Below are positions 1 through 6,110 of a stretch of DNA of 11,524 bases, one piece after another. A program made the position numbers and the translations under genes. Position 1 is the first letter of the stretch; every line of letters starts with the position of its first letter. This DNA is from PVC group bacterium (GTDB taxonomy: Bacteria; Verrucomicrobiota; Kiritimatiellia; SS1-B-03-39; UBA6053): positions 1 to 11,524 of the forward strand of contig PXAS01000413.1 in NCBI GenBank assembly GCA_003565815.1. Reading direction: 5' to 3'. The notes beneath the pieces are model-generated. The model ran no database searches. It saw only the letters and a list, made by a program, of their open reading frames with translations, and was not told where the DNA came from.

Positions 1-3000
1 GACAAGGTCAGCTCAATGGTGGATTCGGTGGAATCATACACAGGCTCCCCTTCCGACATGGGGCCGGCCTCATCCGAGGACGAAACTACCCAGCCCACGA
101 AACGATGGCCGGGTTCGGGGAACGCTTGTAGAGTCACCGGCACGGTTTGATAGTAGCGCCCCGTCCACGGAAAAGGCTGCCCCAAGGCAGGAAGGCCGGG
201 AAGCGTCTCATTGAGCATGATCGTGTTTATGCTGACGTACCCCTTATCTTTATTGGCAGAAACCGTAATCCCGGCCAATCCCGGCAACCCAAAGTATTCC
301 AGCATTTGAGCCTCCATTACAGAGGGACGGTTTGCGCCGAAATGAGTGAAAGCCCACAACGAGGTATTTCCCGTGTGGGGCCATCTTTCAACATGTTCAG
401 GAAGTGTGTTCCAAATGGGGGATTGGATTTCCACGGCAAGCCTTTCCACTTCTTCAAGCCGAAAAGAACTATTCATGTGATCAGCCATCAGGGTAATGAA
501 ACGATACCGAACCCCGGGGTTTTCCAAAAGTTTGCGAAGGACAACGGTGGACCAGTCCTGGTCCCCGTTGTTTCCTCCCTCCTTTGTGGCGTCAAACAAG
601 CTCTGATTTTGGATAAAGGAGACGCGGAAGGAAGCGTCAAAATCAAAATTCATCCACCGCCACCTGCCGTCATGGGCATAATGGGCGTTGGAGTCCGTGT
701 CGGGCGTGTTTTTCCGCCAAAACCGTATGTTGTTGTGGGGCCAGTCCGTGGTGCCTCCATAAATGTGTCCGATATGGTATCGAAGAAAATTCTCCACGTC
801 AATGCGTTCCTCGACGTGGGCGAAATTATCGGGGTCCGAGAGGTCGTGGTCTTGAATAAATTCATGTAACTCTCTCCATTCTTGGAGAATATCGGGCGAT
901 CCATCATCCAAGCTCCATCGGGAGGAAACCACGGTGACATCGTTGGGATCAAGCAGGTAGTGGGACGCAAGATAATCCTTGTCTTGACGCTCCCTGATAT
1001 TGATCAAGCCCCAAAACTCCCCGTTAATGAAATGAACGGCGGGTCGATAAGCCTGACTGTCAATCCCAAGAGGGGAAAGCAATGCTTGGACAAAGGCATC
1101 CCGAACTCGGGTTTGCGTGTGATCATTTCCCGAATTTCTGAGAATGAGCCGCCGGAAAGTCGTGATGGGCTGCTGGTCAACACGATTGCGCAAGCCCGGA
1201 AAGAAATCAAAAGAAAACTCATCCTGTTCACTATACCGGCTTCTTGCGTAAAGCCGCAGACTTTTCTGGGGGAAACTACGACTGCTTCCCCCATGGAGAC
1301 GGTATCCCGCGTGTTGATGGAAAACCCTTCCCGCGCCTTGAAGAAAAATTTCCATGTGTACCGGGTGTTCGTAGGGTGCGTTCAGATAATTCGCCCGGCT
1401 CCGGGGAAAAGCCGCCGCATCAGGATTCGCAAGGCGCCATTGGTCAAAATAAACTCCGGCCGTATAAAGACCGGCATGGTAGCCAAACAAGTGGTCAGAT
1501 TGTATGGTGAGAGAAATCACGGGGAGATCATACCGGTCCTGACCTTCGGGGGAGATGAAAAAGGTTTGAGTCACGCTTTCGCTGGGCAAACTGCCCTCAC
1601 GGAAAGCACGCGCCCGCACTACGGTTCCTTTGAACACCGGGGAATCCGGTTGGTAGAAAGAAGGGTCGTGGTGCCAGGTGCTGGAGCGCAGGCTTAAATC
1701 GTTCGGATCCATGGACCGGTCGCGAATTAAAATGGGATCCTGATACACATTTGAATGAAGCGTGCCCACCAACAAGGGGCCAGGCTCTTGACCGGGGTTC
1801 TGTGGAAATTGGTTTTTGTAATTGTAGGTGAGTCCTCCATGGGAATGGGGTCCCGGATCGGAACCGTCCAGCGTATAGTAGATGGTAACTCCTTCTTCAG
1901 AAGATAGCGTCAGGTGGAAATCCGTCTCGAAAAAACCCGCGGAATGAGAGAAGGCGGGCGGGTCCAGGATTTCCGTGTACGCCTGGGTGAGATTGGGTTC
2001 GCCGGGAGTCGATTCATCAAAGAAAAACCACGCGTCCCCTTGCCCATCCACCCTTCCGATGGAAATGTCCCTTGGGATTGCAGTGGGTTCCAGCTCATCC
2101 ACACGGGTGCCCACTTGGGTGGTGAGAATAATTTCCTCCCCTGAGGAGGAAATTGAAAAATTCGTGTGCAGGGGGGGCGGACCCATGATGTGGCTGCCTT
2201 CAAACAATGACGTGATCTCAGACAGCTCTAAAGCACGCGGCAACAGGAAGACCTCTCCAATCATTCCGTCAAAGCCACTCCAGCCAGTTTGACCACTGAT
2301 ACCCGCGAACCGATCCAGCTCCAGCCTTCCTCCCCACGTGCCAGTTCCTACCAAATTTCCATTTCTGTAGGCACGGACGGTGGTTCCAGTGCGAACCAAA
2401 GTAAAGTGCTCCCAAGCATTGGTTTGGAAAGTCTCCGTCAATTCGATCACGACCTCGGGGGCCCACAAGCCGATCCGTGAGGCGTTCCAGTGGCCCACGG
2501 AGAACCCTAGGTCCGTGGAACTGTTCAAGGCGCGCCAAGTGGTGGCGCGGCGGGTGTAAAACCAATAGGCGACGGTGAAATCTCCTGACAAGACTACGGG
2601 TTGGTTCAAATCCACGAAATCCGAGGGGCTGAAATCAAGGGCGCCGTCGCGTTGCGCTTCGGTTACGAATTCGGGGTTTCCCTGCAGGGCCCCATGATTT
2701 TCAGTGGGCAGGGTATCCAGGATTTTTCCGTCTACAACCAGGCTGAAGGGCCATCGCCCGGCGTTATCCCAGGAAACCCGGTCTTTTCCCGAAGCCCACA
2801 CCAGCAAAAACGCCCCGGGTTCAAGTGAAACGCCCTCCGGGAACACCCATTTGAAGGGAGCGCTATAATCGTCCGACAACCCCCATCCGGAGAGATCCGC
2901 AGTTTCCTGGCCGGAATTGTACAACTCAATCCAATCCTCAAAATCCCCGTCCTCATCCGAGATCGTCGTTCCATTCGAAGCCATGACCTCGTTGATCCGC

Positions 3001-3065
3001 ACTTGGGCGGACAGTCGGATCGTTCCTGCACATAGGATAAAGAGAATGGATAGAACCGTTTTCAT
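1..3065 (-). CDS. Secreted multidomain CotH-kinase protein (LTD, LamG-like, CHB_HEX_C, CotH, InlB-like), 3' end outside window
   Basis: The minus strand is open without a stop from the ATG at 3065-3063 to base 1, about 1021 codons; the C-terminus lies beyond the left edge. Residues 1-20 form a signal peptide (hydrophobic VLSILFILCAG, then LSA before Q21), so the protein is exported. Residues 22-97 (INEVMASN, DWIELYN, LVWASGKDR) are the first half of a lamin-tail domain. Residues about 98-298 resemble a LamG/concanavalin fold (DFTVAYWFY, AWEHFTLVR, RAYRNGNLVG, GMIGEV). Residues 299-360 (LHTNFSIS, SGEEI, SIGRVDG, STPGEPN) match the second half of the lamin-tail domain. Residues about 368-505 look like a chitobiase/hexosaminidase C-terminal domain (IYYTLDGSDPG, VVRARAFREG). 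Residues about 508-880 are the CotH domain, with GGSSRSFPQKSLRLY near 592-606, TTDWPHNN (D774) and WMNFDFD (D808, D810), the likely metal and catalytic acids. From about 925 on, a GHRFVGW-type InlB/bacterial-repeat module follows. CotH relatives phosphorylate secreted proteins, but the substrate here is unknown. No Shine-Dalgarno is visible. The family call is firm; the link to the polysaccharide operon is only proximity. Confidence 0.9.
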   Translation of the reverse strand, partial: MKTVLSILFILCAGTIRLSAQVRINEVMASNGTTISDEDGDFEDWIELYNSGQETADLSGWGLSDDYSAPFKWVFPEGVSLEPGAFLLVWASGKDRVSWDNAGRWPFSLVVDGKILDTLPTENHGALQGNPEFVTEAQRDGALDFSPSDFVDLNQPVVLSGDFTVAYWFYTRRATTWRALNSSTDLGFSVGHWNASRIGLWAPEVVIELTETFQTNAWEHFTLVRTGTTVRAYRNGNLVGTGTWGGRLELDRFAGISGQTGWSGFDGMIGEVFLLPRALELSEITSLFEGSHIMGPPPLHTNFSISSSGEEIILTTQVGTRVDELEPTAIPRDISIGRVDGQGDAWFFFDESTPGEPNLTQAYTEILDPPAFSHSAGFFETDFHLTLSSEEGVTIYYTLDGSDPGPHSHGGLTYNYKNQFPQNPGQEPGPLLVGTLHSNVYQDPILIRDRSMDPNDLSLRSSTWHHDPSFYQPDSPVFKGTVVRARAFREGSLPSESVTQTFFISPEGQDRYDLPVISLTIQSDHLFGYHAGLYTAGVYFDQWRLANPDAAAFPRSRANYLNAPYEHPVHMEIFLQGAGRVFHQHAGYRLHGGSSRSFPQKSLRLYARSRYSEQDEFSFDFFPGLRNRVDQQPITTFRRLILRNSGNDHTQTRVRDAFVQALLSPLGIDSQAYRPAVHFINGEFWGLINIRERQDKDYLASHYLLDPNDVTVVSSRWSLDDGSPDILQEWRELHEFIQDHDLSDPDNFAHVEERIDVENFLRYHIGHIYGGTTDWPHNNIRFWRKNTPDTDSNAHYAHDGRWRWMNFDFDASFRVSFIQNQSLFDATKEGGNNGDQDWSTVVLRKLLENPGVRYRFITLMADHMNSSFRLEEVERLAVEIQSPIWNTLPEHVERWPHTGNTSLWAFTHFGANRPSVMEAQMLEYFGLPGLAGITVSANKDKGYVSINTIMLNETLPGLPALGQPFPWTGRYYQTVPVTLQAFPEPGHRFVGWVVSSSDEAGPMSEGEPVYDSTESTIELTL

Positions 3066-3296
3066 AAGGTTTTCGTATACACTTTAGCCCATCGTCATGG
3101 CAATGTTAAATTATATTTCCATTTTCCGATCTAAGGAAGTGCCCGCCCCTTTCCTGCTGCGAGGTCGGAAGTGTCGATCGGTGGTCTTGTAATCGGAATC
3201 GGCATGGCACCGTAAACCCCTCCCCCTCCACCCGTTGAGAAAGGGATTGCGTGCTCCTAAAATAAAATCTGGTCAATACGCGGATTACACAAATCT
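3066..3296. other. Intergenic gap between methyltransferase and CotH genes
   Basis: This is the only gap longer than 12 bases between genes in the window. It holds no credible ORF, tRNA or strong hairpin-plus-U-tract terminator. The part 3121-3240 is about 57% GC by hand count, like the flanking CotH gene, whereas 3241 onwards falls to about 38%, so a composition boundary lies near 3255. A purine-rich minus-strand tract (GGGTGGAGGGGGAGGGG, 3233-3217) is the most unusual local sequence. Candidate promoter elements are listed separately. Confidence 0.6.
3074..3115 (-). promoter_or_regulatory. Candidate promoter region for the CotH gene
   Basis: Two sigma70-like options are visible on the minus strand. 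The first has TTGCCA (3103-3098, five of six matches to TTGACA), an 18-base spacer and TATACG (3079-3074, four of six); it would start transcription almost at the ATG, giving a nearly leaderless mRNA. The second is a perfect TATAAT (3115-3110) that would give a leader of about 35-40 bases, but no convincing -35 lies upstream of it. Only one, or neither, may be used. The idea that the CotH gene is transcribed separately rests on this and on the 231-base gap to the methyltransferase gene. Confidence 0.3.
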
Positions 3297-3983
3297 TCAA
3301 ATCTGGAACAGCCCTATAATAGAATGACAATGAAAAGGGAATAAATGTCGGAAAATTGTTGTTTCGGATTTTATAGTTGCTTTATTTCCAAATATTTTAC
3401 GGATGGTTTGACTAAAAAAAGGTAAAATCGTGGCGTCATGAGACCATCCCAGATGAGTTAATCCAGCGTGTCTTACGGCAAGGTTCAGGAAAGTTTCATG
3501 ATCCCAGGACTGCAGATGGCCTTCATTTACTTTTTCAATGGTTACTGTTCTTTTGCTCAAATTCCGTAAAGTACGGAGATTGGGAACAGCAAGAAGCAGA
3601 TATTGTGAGGAAAGTTTTTTTAATGCGAGCAGAGTCTCTATCGGATTCTCCACATGCTCCAACACATGCAGACAAGCAACGACATCAAACGTAAATTCAC
3701 GAATTTCCTCCGGCATCACAGGAGGACTGAATTTCATAACCGTACCAAATTCGCCCGCACGCATCACGCATTCTTCGTCAGGGTCAAGTCCAAAAACCTT
3801 GAACCCTTTGTTTGAAGCCATCTTCAGCAACTCCCCACGGCCGCAACCATAGTCAAGAAGCGTCGGATTTTTGGAATGTAATTCAATGGAATCAAGAAGA
3901 TCGAGGGCCTTGATCTTCCATAAAGTTTCATAATAATGGAAACGATTGAGGTTCGGATGAATATCATAAGGTAGGTGTTTCAT
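3297..3983 (-). CDS. Class I SAM-dependent methyltransferase (Methyltransf_11/23 type)
   Basis: This is a 228-residue soluble Rossmann-fold methyltransferase, probably methylating a sugar of the neighbouring polysaccharide or its lipid-linked precursor; the acceptor is inferred from context only. Motif I, LLDYGCGRGEL, lies at residues 42-52. The acidic ribose-binding residue is in FGLDPDEE, and the post-I/motif II segment FDVVACLHVLEHVENP runs from residue 99. All of these fit small-molecule methyltransferases of the UbiE/Methyltransf_11 group. I chose the ATG at 3983, five bases past the stop of the upstream pyruvyl transferase gene. A TTG at 3992 would add three residues and give a 4-base overlap with that stop. 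Neither start has a clear ribosome binding site. The gene is strongly AT-rich and contains two 7-base A/T runs. It is the last gene of the apparent operon. Confidence 0.87.
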   Translation of the reverse strand: MKHLPYDIHPNLNRFHYYETLWKIKALDLLDSIELHSKNPTLLDYGCGRGELLKMASNKGFKVFGLDPDEECVMRAGEFGTVMKFSPPVMPEEIREFTFDVVACLHVLEHVENPIETLLALKKLSSQYLLLAVPNLRTLRNLSKRTVTIEKVNEGHLQSWDHETFLNLAVRHAGLTHLGWSHDATILPFFSQTIRKIFGNKATIKSETTIFRHLFPFHCHSIIGLFQI

Positions 3984-3988
3984 GAGAA

Positions 3989-5032
3989 TCAATCAAGTTT
4001 TTGAAGTTTTTCCAACAGAAAAGTGAAATGACCTTCTGCTTTTTCGGACAAGTTCTGTATCCGCGAAAAATGAATATCATTATATGGTATGATAACGTTA
4101 TCGTCAACACGGGAAAGAATACTGATCAGTTTAGCGGGTTCTTTTTTTGGCACGCAAAAATCAGACAGGCCCGCTTCCTTCATAAACGCCTTGGTTTTTG
4201 GTTTTCCCGCATAAGAAACAAATGGAACTCCACAGCTGATCGCGGAAACCCCCACGTGCAATTTATTGGACACAAGAACATTTGAATCTGATATGACACG
4301 TAAAAACTCAAACGGATCGAGATATGCGCATTGAACACCGTTCCATCCAGACAAATCCTTTTTATAATAGGAAGAATCTGGCAAATGGGTGGCCAAATAT
4401 TTCACGTGGTATTTTTGCAAAGCCACGAACACCGACGCAAACCAAAAGAACAATTTGTTTTTCAAATTGTTATTCGCACTAACAACGATATGTCTACTTT
4501 TTTTAGGTTGTTTTTCGCTCAGAAATGTATTTGCGCACAAAACGATATCCGGATAATAACGGCAGTCAAGTCCTGTAAATTCGTCAAATTTTGTAACTTC
4601 ACCCTCAAGCCGCACGGTAATACCCACCCAAGAATCACAAGTACGAAACAAACTCAGCACCCTGTCATTGCACGTATCGCTTTCACCACCACGGATGAAC
4701 GAGTAATCACCATCCCCCCCAATGGATATAGCCAAAACTGGAATGTTGGATGTATTCACCCAAGAAATAAATTTATCCAGCATACGAACAAAAGGACCGC
4801 TCTCATTTTGCAAAAAAGCACCTCCTCCAATAACACATGCAAAAATATTCTCTGGCACCTGATCCAGGTCGGTCACGCGTTCCAACATATGTTTCTTGCA
4901 AACGGCTTCACTAAGGCCATACACAATCGGGAAATAACCTTCCTTCTTCAGCCTATATGCAAGCATTAAGGCCATAAGGTCATCTCCAAAATTTCCTTCG
5001 GTATACGCCCCCCATAATAGTATTTTTTTCAT
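3989..5032 (-). CDS. Polysaccharide pyruvyl transferase family protein
   Basis: This 347-residue protein resembles the CsaB/WcaK polysaccharide pyruvyl transferase family, whose characterised members move pyruvate from phosphoenolpyruvate onto a sugar to form an acidic ketal. Family features seen are the N-terminal GNFGDD at residues 13-18 after a beta strand (KKILLWGAY), VIGGGAFLQ at 67-75, PDIVL at 161-165, and the C-terminal block SNKLHVGVSAISCGVPFVSY at 255-274. In that block the usual Arg before Leu-His is Lys, and a K-containing loop follows. No membrane segment is visible, so it is expected to be cytoplasmic and to act on nucleotide- or lipid-linked sugars. The ATG follows the GT4 stop by four bases, indicating coupling. 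It begins with a run of seven A residues at codons 2-4. Some family members catalyse other reactions, so the exact chemistry is uncertain. Confidence 0.85.
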   Translation of the reverse strand: MKKILLWGAYTEGNFGDDLMALMLAYRLKKEGYFPIVYGLSEAVCKKHMLERVTDLDQVPENIFACVIGGGAFLQNESGPFVRMLDKFISWVNTSNIPVLAISIGGDGDYSFIRGGESDTCNDRVLSLFRTCDSWVGITVRLEGEVTKFDEFTGLDCRYYPDIVLCANTFLSEKQPKKSRHIVVSANNNLKNKLFFWFASVFVALQKYHVKYLATHLPDSSYYKKDLSGWNGVQCAYLDPFEFLRVISDSNVLVSNKLHVGVSAISCGVPFVSYAGKPKTKAFMKEAGLSDFCVPKKEPAKLISILSRVDDNVIIPYNDIHFSRIQNLSEKAEGHFTFLLEKLQKLD

Positions 5033-5036
5033 GTGA

Positions 5037-6110
5037 TCACAAATTTAGGGTTTTAACAAAAAAGCGTTCATATCCTTCAATCATTTTCCCAATGGTGTGG
5101 TTTTGCTCGTATGATTTCGCTGCTGAATCGGCCAGCTCCTGATAGATATCTGAATTTTCCGACAGAGACAACAAATATCTGAAACCGTCGTCTGGCCGAT
5201 CGGGATCGAAAATATAACCTGTCCTGCCATGCTCGATAATTTCAACGGCCCCACCCAGGATTGATCCAATACAGGGCAAACCCGCTCTTTGAGCCTCTAA
5301 TATTACCGTTGGATAAGGATCAAAAAATGTTGAGGCATGGACAAGGATATCTATGCGACTGAAAATGAAATCCCTGGGTCGTCGTCCCATAATTTTCACT
5401 CTCTCTTTTCCCTTATTATTTATAATCCTTGTGTCATTTTCGATTTTATCCAAACCACCCCCATAAAGCTCCCACTCGAGGTTCATCCCATCGCTTTTTT
5501 CAATCCAGTCCAAAATAATTTCAACCCCTTTTGTTTTCGCCCCGCCACCAAGGAATCCCACTACAACCGAATTTTTGTTTTTCCTGCGTCCAACCTCATA
5601 ACCCACACCGGAATTTAAGCCGTTATGAATCACTTCCAGATTTTTGTAGGGATACATATCGGTCCAGGGCACCGCCACCGCGCGGCTTACCGCAATAAGT
5701 CCGTCCAGCCTTTTCGATGCCCAGTGAATGATCTTCTTCCTGATTTTTCCATGGACTGGAGTTTCTGGATGGTCGTGAATGATTCCAACGGTTTTACACG
5801 ACCACTTTTTGGCACACATGACCGCAAGATCAAACCCTCGTGAATGCCATGCCACAACCAGATCCGGTCTGCGAAGTTGCGGCATGATTCGTTTAAATTG
5901 AATGTGAGTCGAAAAAAACGTGTCGCTATTTGTTGATAATGGAAAATGTTCCACCCCTAGGTTTTTGACAGTCGTGCCTACCAAACTTGTCATCGGAGTT
6001 ACAACGACATATTCTTTTCTTTTTTCGGGTGAAAGCGCAGTGAGATATTCGGACAACATAACATAAGCCCCCGTCCCTTCATTGTGGGCAGTGCTAATAA
6101 TCAGGATCAT
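5037..6110 (-). CDS. GT4-family glycosyltransferase (GT-B fold)
   Basis: This 357-residue retaining glycosyltransferase has the two Rossmann halves of the GT-B fold and probably transfers a sugar from a nucleotide donor onto the lipid-linked repeat unit at the inner face of the membrane. The N-terminal half holds the glycine-rich turn NEGTGAYV (residues 10-17), HDHPETPVHG near 112-121, and LIAVSRAVA (138-146) followed by VIHNGLNSG (160-168). The C-terminal half holds VVGFLGGGAKTKGVEIIL (183-200) with the conserved Lys-Gly, and the donor-binding block from 263 to 298 (LEAQRAGLPCIGS, GGAVEIIEHGRTG). The usual E-x7-E pair reads as D264 and E272. The ATG overlaps the flippase stop (ATGA at 6110-6107) and has a good GAGG site six bases upstream. 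Length is typical of the family. Donor and acceptor cannot be read from sequence. Confidence 0.92.
   Translation of the reverse strand: MILIISTAHNEGTGAYVMLSEYLTALSPEKRKEYVVVTPMTSLVGTTVKNLGVEHFPLSTNSDTFFSTHIQFKRIMPQLRRPDLVVAWHSRGFDLAVMCAKKWSCKTVGIIHDHPETPVHGKIRKKIIHWASKRLDGLIAVSRAVAVPWTDMYPYKNLEVIHNGLNSGVGYEVGRRKNKNSVVVGFLGGGAKTKGVEIILDWIEKSDGMNLEWELYGGGLDKIENDTRIINNKGKERVKIMGRRPRDFIFSRIDILVHASTFFDPYPTVILEAQRAGLPCIGSILGGAVEIIEHGRTGYIFDPDRPDDGFRYLLSLSENSDIYQELADSAAKSYEQNHTIGKMIEGYERFFVKTLNL

Noticed and set aside
147..1697. Two long plus-strand open frames (147-869 and 882-1697)
   Set aside because: They lie antisense to the CotH gene, whose minus-strand frame is continuous with recognisable domains. 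Their translations show no family motif, so they are shadow frames.
2130..2154. Perfect 10-base inverted repeat with a 5-base loop (AATTTCCTCC / GGAGGAAATT)
   Set aside because: It lies inside coding sequence, encoding Ser- and Glu-rich residues of the lamin-tail domain, and has no U-tract or promoter context; most likely chance.
3240..3296. Rho-independent terminator after the methyltransferase gene
   Set aside because: No stable stem followed by a U-tract could be found by eye. The T-rich stretch here has no hairpin before it.
3106..3330. Minus-strand frame of 74 codons in the intergenic gap
   Set aside because: It overlaps the 3' end of the methyltransferase gene, has no ribosome binding site or recognisable motif, and its composition is heterogeneous.
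3984..3992. TTG at 3992 as the methyltransferase start
   Set aside because: It would give a neat 4-base overlap with the upstream stop, but the ATG three codons later fits the short operon spacing and is the commoner start codon. The family core begins well after either.
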